64,000 nucleotides of DNA. Origin: Microdochium bolleyi. Lineage: Eukaryota > Ascomycota > Sordariomycetes > Xylariales > Microdochiaceae. Below, one piece after another: positions 12,288 through 22,513 of this stretch (within the stretch, counting starts at the first letter, position 1; every line of letters begins with the position of its first letter). The stretch covers positions 315,524 through 379,523 of the forward strand of contig KQ964245.1 in the NCBI GenBank assembly GCA_001566295.1, read 5' to 3'. The notes beneath the pieces are model-generated. The model made no database searches, was not told the DNA's origin, and worked only from the letters and a program-made list of their open reading frames with translations. Made by a program: the position numbers and the translations under genes.

Positions 12288-13814
12288 ATGTCCGCTCCCG
12301 AAGAGCGCGCCGCCCCGGTACCTGTCTCCGGCTCCGAGTCCTTCCAGACCATCGGCCAGAAGGCGGGCAGGCTCGACAGCACACCTGCTGTCAACGGCGA
12401 TGCTTCGAAGACGGAAAGCAACGATGATGACGAGCGAATCGTCGAGCAGATCGAGTCACTATGCATGAACTGCCACGAGAATGTATGTTCTGCAGCAACC
12501 TGAACCCGAAACACTCTGGGCACGCTTACTGATACTGTATCCCTCGTACTACAGGGCACAACTCGCATGCTTCTCACTGCTATCCCCTACTTCCGCGAGG
12601 TCATCGTCATGTCCTTCTCCTGCGATCACTGCAACTTCAGCAACAACGAGATCCAGGCTGCTGGAACGATCCAGCCCAAGGGCTCCAGCTACCTCCTCCG
12701 ACTCACCGCGATGCCCGACTTTGAGCGAACAGTCATCAAGTCCGATACTGCTGTCGTCAAATTCATCGAGCTGGATCTTGAGGTCCCTGCCGGCCGCGGC
12801 CAGCTGACCAACGTCGAGGGCCTGCTCTCCACGATCATTGACGATCTTGAGATCGGACAAGAGACACGGAAAGAGCAGACACCTGAGTTATACGAGAAGA
12901 TCGCGGAGATCATCACCAAAGGCCGCCTTATGCTGGCCGGCGAGTCGTTTCCCTTCCGCCTGTCAGTAGACGACCCGGCCGGCAACTCGTGGATCTCGCC
13001 AAACATGCGCGATGGTGTCGGAAAGTGGGAGAAGCGCGACTACCTGCGCACAGCAGAACAGAACGAGGCCCTGGGCCTCGGTGCCACAGCATCGTCAGAG
13101 CCAACAGGCGCGAACAACGAGCTGGGCGCCGATGGTGACATCATTCCCGACCAGGTCTACGCCTTCCCTGCGACGTGCCCAGGCTGCATGCATCCTTGCA
13201 CAACTAACATGAAGATGGTCGACATCCCGCATTTCAAGGCGGTCGTGCTCATGTCCACGGTCTGCCACGACTGCGGGTACCGGTCCAACGATGTCAAGAC
13301 GGGCGGTGCAATCCCCGAGCTCGGCAAGAAGATCACCCTCAAGGTCGAGACCCAGGAGGACCTGGCACGCGACATCCTCAAGAGCGAGAGCTGCGCGCTC
13401 GAGTGCCCCGAGCTGAGCCTGCAGGTCAACCCGGGCACGCTTGGTGGGCGTTTCACCACGGTCGAGGGTCTCCTGACGCAGGTTCGCAACGACCTGCACA
13501 ACCAGATCTTCGAGGGCGGCGGCGGCGGCGACTCACTCGAGCGCCAGGAGCGCACGCGGTGGAGCGAGTTCTTCGACACGCTTGACCAGGCGATCCGCGG
13601 CGACAGGAAGTTCACCGTCATCCTGACAGACCCGCTGGCCAGCAGCTACGTCCAGAAGGCTGTCGATCCGGATCAGGATGACCCCCAGATGACCGAGGAG
13701 GATTACGAGCGAACAGAAGAGGAGAAGGAAGACCTGGGCCTGCTCGACATGCAGACCGAGGGGTATGAGCAGGATGGGGAGAAGAAGGAGACAGATGCTG
13801 CGCCGAGCTCATGA
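12288..13814 (+). CDS. ZPR1: Zinc finger protein ZPR1
   Basis: Two exons, join(12288..12482, 12555..13814); 484 aa, with a 72-nt intron placed inside the first zinc finger. ZPR1 is a conserved eukaryotic protein that binds eEF1A and assists its folding, and it shuttles between cytoplasm and nucleus. The tandem architecture is clear. C4 finger 1 is CMNCHEN...CDHCNFSNNE, followed by a ZPR1 beta domain with EGLLSTIIDDL. C4 finger 2 is CPGCMHPCTTNMK...CHDCGYRSNDVK, followed by a second beta domain with EGLLTQVRNDL. The C-terminal tail is acidic. The start follows a clean A-rich leader. Its 3' end faces the oxidoreductase gene across 253 bp. Confidence 0.95.
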
Positions 13815-14067
13815 TTGTCGGCTTGACTGTTTCGAGAAGTCGCTAAAGGGAAGCAGGTGGGAATAGATGAGTACACAACTGTTGGATGGCGCATCATAAG
13901 ATACCACGGGGGCCGGATTTTACCAGTCACGAGACAGAAAACACTCAAGTTTGCATTGTGACATGTTTCGAAATAGCCTGGTCGCGCAGATATGCCATTA
14001 CAAGCTCACGCAATATTGTCTCCAAACATAACAGTTGCACATTACAAGAATCATGATATTCGTCAAG

Positions 14068-15634
14068 TCACACATGCAGTGTGAAGTCGCTCGTCGGCCG
14101 CAGGGGCAACCCGGCCGTGACGTACGCCATGTCGAGCATGCGCATCACGTCGAGTGAATCCTGCGCGCTGAACCACTGGCCCGGGTTCCGGCCGCGGACC
14201 TTGTTGACAAACTGCTCGAGCTGGTACCGGTAAGTCGTCCAGCTCGGGTCGCCCCTCTGGCCTTTGCCCGCCTCCTCAAAAGTATACGCCCGCACCGTCT
14301 GGCTCTTCTTCCAGCGCTTCACGACGCTGTCACCCCTGCCGCTACCTCTGATCGAGATGCTGCCGCTGCTGCCGAGCCGCCTGGCCGTGCCACCGCTGCC
14401 GGTACTGCTGCGCGTGCTTGAGGATGTGAGCCCTTCGTTGTTGTTGTTGCTGTTGGCGGGTGCCGCGCTCCCCCTGCGGCTCGTGCTGCCGATCTGCTGC
14501 AGGGTGTACTCGTCGTCGATTTCTATAGAGTGCATGAACGTGGGCATGAGGAAGTGGTTGAACTTGATCTTCCTCACCCTGACGATCTCGCACCCCGCAG
14601 GGATGGGGTACTCGACTCCTGCTGCGCCTGCCGCCGCCGCCGCGGTGTTGGCCGGGACGACGACGGGCCGGTGGACCACTGTGACGACGGGCTTCATCTT
14701 GTCGATGGGCGCGCGTAGGTAGCCCTCCATCTCTCCGACACCGCCGTTAGGAAAGCGGTACCGCGTGCGGAACTGGCGGTCGCATCTCTGGTCCAGCACG
14801 GACTGCTCGGTCTCGCACCTGGTACAGTCCACTGCCACTTGCCCGAATATCCGCAGCAGGGAGCTCGCCGTGTAGCCTCCGAGGTCCATGAGGGCACCTC
14901 CTCCTAGATCAAAGTTGAACTTGTTGCTATCGGTGCTGAAGAACACTTTCGGGATGTACACCGCGACCTTCGCGCTCGCCACGTTTCGCGGGTCCACGTA
15001 GTCCATGAAAGTCGACCAAGCTGGGTGGAACAAGACGTGCATTGCCTCAAGCAGTACTGGAGTAACGCTCAGGTCGCCGCCACCCACGAGCAGGTCGCTG
15101 CTACTTTCTCGTCGTGGGACGGCAACTTGGGTGCCTGGGTCAACATGAAGTGCGTAAGGGGTGAGCAGCGGATGCCGGAAGACGATCTCGGCTTCCGACG
15201 AGTTGTTGGCGCCCGGCTTCTCAAGCAACACATGCTTGCCGGCCTTGAGCGCGCGCAGTGCCCACTCGTGGTGCAGAGAGTTTGGTACGCTAATATACAC
15301 ACAGTCGATCTTGGGATCGTCGAGGAGGTCTGCCAGTGGTCATGTGAGACGTCTGGCCTTGAGGATCGCGGGCGCTGTGCGGCTGACCTTGGTAGGAAGA
15401 CTTGACAACGGGGATGCCATGCTTGGCCGCAAAGATCCTGGCACGGCCTATGTCCCGCGCCGCAACGGCATAGATGACGATGTCTGCATGTGTCCGAGCA
15501 GGGTGAATTATGGCGTGCGGTGCAATGCTGCTGGCACCGATGAGGCCGAGCTTGAGCGGCGCTCCGCTCTTCTGGACCGGCTCGGCGTTGACAATATGCC
15601 AGTTGCGACGGACCGCGCCGAAAAGCCCAGACAT
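14068..15634 (-). CDS. Gfo/Idh/MocA-family NAD(P)-dependent oxidoreductase
   Basis: Two exons, complement(15388..15634, 14068..15329); 502 aa, with a 58-nt intron in phase 1. The Rossmann segment LKLGLIGASSIAP (about residues 27-39), DDPKIDCVYISVPNSLHHEW and GKHVLLEKP (the EKP Lys is the usual catalytic residue) place it in the Gfo/Idh/MocA superfamily, near fungal dimeric dihydrodiol dehydrogenase-like proteins. The C-terminal domain (PAWSTFMDYVD, FNFDLGGGALMDLGGY) also fits. Two oddities occur. There is an in-frame stretch of about 30 residues between FRHPLL and VLLEAMH (about 15070-15170), where relatives run straight through. There is also a Ser/Gly/Asn-rich insert around 14340-14470. The former may be an unrecognised 3n intron with weak signals. 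Substrate unknown. Confidence 0.82.
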
Positions 15635-17740
15635 CGGAAGCCTCGGCGGCGGCGTGCTGTGCGTGCCTCTGCTAGGTCGTGGTTGCCAACGTCAGCCTGG
15701 ACCGTCGAGCGTTGGCGTCGTGAACAGGTTGCACAAGGAGAGTGAGGCACTGGGCAGCCTTGGAAGCACAACGCGGCACGGGGGGCATGAAGTTGGCATG
15801 GTGTAGCTGCCGGTGCCGCGCTGACTCGGCCGAGGCAGTGGACATCGTGAGCCCGCGCAAGGAGGAGCTGAGAGATGTTGGTAGGACCTTGGACGCAGGG
15901 GGCGTCCGGCGCGGGGCAAGGCAGGGCAGGGCCGGCCCGGATGTTTCAACATGTGCTGAGCGCTCGGCGTGGCGACGCTACCGCCGTGGTGGTACCGCAT
16001 GGTGCCATGACTTGCATCACGCTCAGACCGGTCAAGCCCACAGAAGCCGCCAGGACCCATGGCGGGGTGCTTGCTTCAGGTGCCTCCGTGCGCCCTGGGC
16101 AGTCTGTGCAGCTTACGACCAGAGGAAATACACGGAGGACGTCGGGCTGCGAGGTAGTGCTCCTTACAGGTAGCAAGGTTCAAAAGTTGTGTTGTGTGGC
16201 AGTCTGGCTCCAGAGGGGCTTGCAGCTCGTGGACCGGCGTCGCGACGGCGACCCTAGTCGACAAGGATGCTGCAGATCACTAGGTAACTAGGCATCCGTG
16301 CGCGGTGTTGGCGATGGTTGCGAACAGGCATGACTCTCGTTGATCATCTGGGTCTGAGTCGCGTGCTCTGTATTAGACAGACTGTATATAGCCTGTAGGG
16401 CTGGAGCGGAGAGCTGATATCTCCTTCCGAGTCGAATGTAGGGTCGACCAACCACGATCCGGGGACGGGGTCTTGACGCCTGCAGGTATTGTAGGCACGC
16501 CGTGTATCATGCGCTCGGGTTGTCTGGTCGGCCTTGTTAGGCCCTACGCTGTGTACGAAGAATCGTGCTAGGGAACTGCGGCATCCATGGATGTCGATGG
16601 TGAAGGTGAGTGTCCTGGTGGTGATCGTGGGAGTACATACAGATGCAACACACAATTTGGACACACTGGAGCAGTCTGGCTGCACCACGGGCACAGAAAT
16701 CGCGTGAGCTGTGCATCCTCCTCACCTCTCAGTCCAAGCAACACGGCTCGCAACACCATGCGGCAATGTTTCTAGCTCGGCTCTCAAGCGGGATCCAAAT
16801 GGTGAAGAGCACGGTCACTGTCCGGCCTGCGCAACATGATCGCACCGCTAACCTTTGCTTCCTCACAGTCCACATCTCGACTGCTCGATTCGCAGCCGGC
16901 GCGTGGTGATCGCTTCTCAGAGGAGTGCTTGCATACCTGCAACTAACGTGCTCGCACGGGCTGTTAGCGTCAACGGGGTAGATTCGTCATTCTTCGAAGT
17001 GTACGCAGCAGGTCTGGCGATCAAGCATCGGCAGACCCTCCTCACGGCCCTCTGCCAAGCGCAAAGTTGTCTAGGAGAACCACGCGGACGCGCATCGGCT
17101 GTGCTGATCTACAGCAAAAGCAAATATGGCCGGCTCTAGCTTCCTCTATCCCTCGCCCTGCTCCCCAAGATCCGACTACTTAAAGGAACGATGTCTGCTC
17201 CCTGGTTGGCGACTCTGGACGCCCAGCAACCCCTCGATCTCAAGCTCACGGAATACTCCAATTATTGGTCACTTGTTCCACATACTTCCCTTCATCCGTT
17301 TACGATATGGCCCAAGCCAAGTCCTGTCTGACAACCAACAGCAGGTTCAAAGAACAACACCTCAGAACTGCTTTGGTTTGACGATACGACTCACGTCCTT
17401 CAAGGGACCGGTTCAGTAACCTTGAGCCGTGCAGCACTCACAACGGCCACCACGCGTAGACAATAAGTATATACAGAGTACATTGTAACACAGGAGCAGC
17501 GCACTTGCCCAAAAACACGAAAATCACTCGATAAAAGGCTCAGAGAATGGTTGTCTTTGCACGCTATGGCATGGTATTCATTTGCTGAAAGGGCAACTAA
17601 TATGTACGTCCTCGGACATCAAGACGAGCCAGCGGAGCTGGAAGTATAGTATCAACGTTCTCCACGTGGGTTGCCATCTGGTCTTCCCAAAAGTCGACTA
17701 GATCTGGCGGCCACACACAACACTCTGCAACCAAGCTAAT
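15635..17740. other. 2.1-kb stretch without a supported gene
   Basis: Upstream flank of the oxidoreductase gene (-) and downstream flank of the secreted Val-rich protein gene (-). ORFs up to about 143 codons overlap in several frames, lack domains and show no coherent splice pattern. I see no tRNA or transposon signature. Confidence 0.5.
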
Positions 17741-18503
17741 TTAGAGGTTGCCGACGGTGGTCTGGAGGGGAGCGACGACGTTAGGGACAACGCTCTGGAG
17801 GTTGGCAACGAGGCCCTTGATCTCGTCAGCGAGAGGGCTGACGGTGGTGCCAACGAGACCGAGAGCCAGGGTGGTGACGGGCTTGATGATGGGCTGGACG
17901 ATGTCGAGGACCTGCTTGAGCTCCTCCTGGACGAGGGTCAGGACGCCTAAGGAAAGGGTAACATTAGCACGGCTCAAAATATGGCTCGAAAGTGTGGCTC
18001 CACATACTGCCAACAAGGTTCTCAACAAGGCTGCGGACGATGGCCTCGATGCTGCCGACGAGGGTGAGGATGGTCTGGACGAGGTCGCGGACGACGGCGA
18101 GCTCAGCGGCAACAAGGGGGACGACCTGCTCGGTGACGAGGGGCAGGACAATGTCAAGGACACCCTTGACCTGGGCGACGACGTTGGTCAGGGTGACCTT
18201 GACGATAGGGACGACCTGCTCGCCGACGACGACGCCAACGAGGCTCTGAACAAGGGCGACCTCGCTCTCGACGAGGGGCATGACACCACCGGCGAGGGTA
18301 AGGGTGCTCTGGAGGGTCTTGATCTGGGTGACAGTGACGACGACGCTCTGGACGTTGCCAGCGACGCCGCTGGTAACACCGCCGACGGCACCGCTAGCGA
18401 CGCCGCCGACAGCGCCCTTGACACCGTCAACGACGGGCACGGCGGGGACAGCGAGGGCGCTGACGGCCGGGAGGGCGGCGAGGGCGTACTTGAAGAACTG
18501 CAT
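17741..18503 (-). CDS. Secreted Val/Leu-rich low-complexity protein
   Basis: Two exons, complement(18008..18503, 17741..17946), with a 61-nt intron; 233 aa. A typical signal peptide (MQFFKYALAALPAVSALA) predicts secretion. After a Gly/Val/Ala segment the mature protein is almost wholly made of Val, Leu, Ile, Ala, Glu and Gln. It has recurrent blocks such as VLDIVLPLVTEQVVPLVAAE and LKQVLDIVQPIIKPV, with a spacing that suggests repeated amphipathic helices. No Cys is visible in the mature part, so it is not a hydrophobin. I do not recognise the family; a cell-surface or surfactant-like role is only a guess. Strong third-position C bias keeps the opposite strand open for 256 codons (17748-18518), which I treat as a shadow. 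The protein itself is convincing because the splice joins two stretches of the same unusual composition in phase. Confidence 0.72.
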
Positions 18504-21500
18504 CTTGAGGGTGGGTGAGATGGGAAGATTAAGAGTTGATTATGGTGTAAAGAGTGACGAGGTCGGATGATGATGATGGCTTCCAAAGGAGTGACTGTGT
18601 TGAGCAGAGCTTGACGAGGAGAGACGGAAATGGAGGGGAGTAGAGGACGAGTCGTGAGATATTATACTCGGTCTCACTAGCCACTGTCGAGGGCGGATCT
18701 GGACCTGACGATCGTTGCTGGGCAGAAGGCGGGCGTGGCCCCTTTCCCGCGAGCATCTTGGACGAATGGTGATGGACATTGCAGCGCGTGTCGAGGCTGG
18801 GATGGCGACGGGGTCGAGGAGGCCAGTGCCGCACGCCTTGACAACGTTGTGCATTGGGAGACGGGCTAGCAGGGACGCTACGATAGCGTGCCTTAAGGTA
18901 TCCTAGGGTAGGCATGGCAGGCCTGTGCAGTGCTGTCAGCAAGGTGGTGGAGTTTGGAGTGATGGTCGTGCCGATCGCAATGAGGAGCCCTGTGCTGGGC
19001 CCTGCTCCCTGGCAGGCGGCTCCACTGAACAGACTTGTCGGGACTGCGTGTCTGGCGAATCACTGCCGTCGCATGGCGTTGCAGCCGGGCTCTTTCTGTC
19101 CTGGCAGGGCCGCCGCCGGGCCAGCCTGACAGATGACAGTCGCTCTTTTCCCCGTCTGGCCCGCGCTAGCACCAGCCCCGGCGCCCTGGCGTTTCGAACC
19201 CGCTTTGCCTTTGTCCTCATCTCACCCTCGGCGCCGCTCGCTGCTCGCCGCTCACCACGTTGCTGCATGCATGAAAGGCCGCCGCTCGCGTGGGCGCAAC
19301 GTGCTTTGTCCCAGGCCGCACGCCAGCCGGCCACCTGATCTATCGCACCAGACTAACACGCTTGTTCAGTAGTCTCGTGGCCAGCACGACTCGCGGTGCG
19401 GTGATGGACACAGATACACAGTCAGGGTGCATCCTGGCAGGTGCACGTCGAGACCAACTTAAGGCCACTCAGAGTGCCAAAGCGATGTCACTGTGTGGGC
19501 TGGCCATCGTTCGTCGCCTTCTTCCCCAGGCGGGATCTGCAGCGGTAATCACCGCCTGGCAGACACAAAACCACTCATGACGAACGGCAGTTGAACTGTA
19601 ATGCCATGCAGAACAAAGGGGGGGACGCATGAGCACGACTCACCCGGGCGTCGTGATCAGCCTGGCTTCTTGCCTTGCCTCAACCTACCAATCCACACTC
19701 CAACCATCGGCGAGAGAAAAGGCTCCACGGAATACACTATTGCAGTCTTTGCCTGGCAGAAGCACACCTACAAATGACCCCGGCGTGTCAGGCTCGGCAA
19801 CGAAGGGTACCGCGCACTGGTGGCGCGCAATAGCTGGGCGTTGGAGCGTGGCGTCGGCGTGGCTTGTTCCGCGACGAGTGGTCTGCTTGCAATGAGCTGC
19901 TGCGCAGATGGCGTTTTCTCCAGGAACCTGGGCTGGGGCTAGGGCTCGCTGGCTCTCTCGTCGTCGTCGTCGTCGGTGGTCCTGTCGCGCAACAATAACG
20001 ACAAGTGCCGCTGCCACACGGACCCATGTTCTTGGGTCATCGAGCGAGTGGGTGACTAGACTAGGGGTGGTCATCAGGTCAGGGGCAGGGACAGGCCTCT
20101 GGGAGGGAGGAGGAGGGGACCCTAGCTGGCTGGGCAATCCCACTCTGCCCTCGATCGGCGTCGTCTCATCGGCACTGCTTTGTGCGTGCGCTGGCTCGAC
20201 CGCGACCCGGGCAGCGAAGTATAATACCCTGTGGTGACAGTGATCGCTGGTCCTCGCTTGGCGGTATGGCGTCATAGACGAAAGCAGCCCATTTCCTACT
20301 GCTGATCTGTATGAGCCGGCTGGGCCTCGCGGCGCTGGCGGTGAGGTGCCTGCCAGTGGTGGTCATCAGTCCGTCAGGCAGTCGGTTGCCGGTATAGTCC
20401 AGACACGGGGGGCGGGAGGTACTGCGTATCGGGATATTTTGCGCCAGCCAGCCACAGCCGGGACTTGGATCTCTCCTTCCACCTGTCCCACCTTCTAGCG
20501 TGGCCAACAGCAAGTAGACGGGCACGGACAGTTCTCTGTCCACTAGACTAGTACCTGCAGGAGCCCGACCGGTCTCTCGTCCAGTGATGCATACCTGACG
20601 TCCAAGCGGGCTTTTTTATTTTTATTCTCAGGTTTTGCTGGTTCCAGCTGCTTTGCATCATTACTGATAAGGCACAGCAAGATTTGATCATGGACCGTAG
20701 CGTAAGCTTGCTTTTCCTTTGATGTCCTCGCCATGGATAACATGCGGGACATGTGCCCGTGCCCGCGCCCACGGATGCGCGTGGAGAAGGGCGAGATTGC
20801 AGACTCCGCTCTGGCTCCGGGGCTGGGGAACCCGGGTGGAGGGAGTATCCACGCCTGGCTCTCTTTCGACCAGGACGAGGGTTGTTCATACTCTTGCGCA
20901 GCGTACGGAATAATCGGAAGGTAATCATGTCAAGAGTGGTGAGGGGGGAGGGGGGGGTCCTTCCGGAGACTTTCCCGGACAACAACTACCCTAGGGTACC
21001 TATCTCTACGGCGCAGGTACTGCAAGGGAGGAGAGATTGGACCCCAAGCAATCTACTTGGCAGGCTCGCTGAATGATGACGGTGCTTTTAGGCCTAAGGT
21101 CGCTGTTTGCTGCGTCAGGAAGAACTCGTGGGCTGCTCACCTTTATGTGGCACTCACTTTGCAGGCCCCGCGGTTCTGCGTGTACAGTTGCGTAGGGTAA
21201 GGGTAGGTATCGTGTTCAAGGGGAGACCACTGAGCAGCGAATGGAGGTCATGACCGGACAGATAGAGAAGGGTCCAGGGGTGGTGGCTCTCCTTTTCAGT
21301 AAGGTCTCCTTTGGACGTGGTCGAGATGATACACTACAAATTGCCCATCTTCGGCATGCTTGATGTTACACCGGTGCTGTGCTTGTGTGACATCGATATC
21401 CTGATTTGAAACCGTATCGTTACGCCATGGCGTATTGGTAAGGCCCGAATCCTTTCCTGTGCCAATTCGCAATATTTCCAGATCACTAATTACAAGGGAA

Positions 21501-21605
21501 AATCCCCCGAACAACAAGCCCAGCGCATCGTGACTTCATCAAGAGTGCACACCAACTACTATGTGGACCGTGCTAAGCGGTGATACACCTTATCGATAAC
21601 ATCCG
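18504..21605. other. 3.1-kb gene-poor region
   Basis: The left 200 bp should contain the promoter of the secreted protein gene. Beyond that, only short overlapping ORFs without domains occur. Local G- and C-rich runs exist (for example the G-rich tract near 20940-20960), but I saw no long repeat or terminal inverted repeats. Confidence 0.45.
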
Positions 21606-21745
21606 GGCAAGATGGCCGAGCGGTCTAAGGCGCCAGACTCAAGTTGCAACGAAACTTGCCTCTCTCACTCTCCTCCAGGGGTGCTCAAAGAGAGGTCCAT
21701 ATTCTGGTCACGAAAGTGGCAGGGGTTCGAATCCCCTTCTTGTCA
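21606..21745 (+). tRNA. tRNA-Leu (anticodon CAA) with a 58-nt intron
   Basis: The acceptor stem pairs 21606-21612 (GGCAAGA) with 21738-21744 (TCTTGTC), with one G-U pair, and the discriminator base is A21745. The D arm follows at about 21613-21631. The anticodon stem is CCAGA (21633-21637) with TCTGG (21703-21707), and the anticodon CAA is at 21640-21642. The T arm AGGGG-TTCGAAT-CCCCT is 21721-21737, and there is the long variable arm expected of a leucine tRNA. The intron is 21644-21701, starting one base 3' of the anticodon as in all eukaryotic nuclear tRNA introns. It contains an internal stem, CCTCTCT with AGAGAGG. The gene decodes UUG codons. Confidence 0.95.
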
Positions 21746-22513
21746 TGATATATCATTGCACCTATCCGGTGTTGTGAGGTTTACCCTTTTTGGCCATTGG
21801 GTCAGATCCGGAGGCTGAGCGTCTGTCTTTGTTGTGGTTGTGGTGGTGTGGTCGGATGCTTTTGATTCTCGCGATGCTGGCGTTACTGCTCGCTCATACT
21901 TTCTTGCAATGCTGTGTCTGGTGCAGCTGTCCTCTCACGCCGCACAATGTGTTAGTCCCTATGTCCCTTGTTGTAGAAGGTCTGACGACTTCGGGGAGCT
22001 CTGGATGGTCTAGTGCGGACGTGATCTGCCCCAAGACCGTCGAAGAGTTATATCGGATTCTTCTTTTTGAAGCGGCGGCTCCAAGCCTGCTTCTCCACGT
22101 GTCGTGTAAGTCACAACAACACAATCCCATGAGACCCCTGCAACTGCCCAGAGTCTCCCGCTGCTTGTCATAATCAACTTCACACTGAGAGAGTCTACAC
22201 TGATGGAGTTGACGCCGCACACAGCCCGTGTACTGCTTAGTATGCATGGCGCGTACAAAGCAGCAGCTCGGGATCAAACCGGCCGCAGCGTTCTGTGCGG
22301 CGGGTTGGAGCTGGCTCGAGGGAGCACTCCTTCCGAAATAGGCAGGTAGGTCTTTCAGCCCATCCCGGCCCAGGTCCGCAACCCGGCCACCCCACCACCG
22401 GAGTTCGCGGAGCGCCAAGTCCCTGTCAGCAACCTCATCCTTGAAAGCTCTCTGGCACGATTCCAGTCTCGAGACATCCAGGCTCAGACTCAGCATCACC
22501 AGCGGCGGACAAG
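21746..22513. other. Intergenic, tRNA to amidohydrolase
   Basis: Holds the promoter of the amidohydrolase gene. A 201-codon minus-strand ORF (21894-22499) spans most of it. It has no recognisable domain and starts only 15 bp from the amidohydrolase ATG, so I do not annotate it as a gene. Confidence 0.45.

Noticed and set aside
21894..22499. 201-codon minus-strand ORF starting 15 bp from the amidohydrolase ATG
   Set aside because: No recognisable domain, unusual composition, and it occupies the expected promoter of the amidohydrolase gene.
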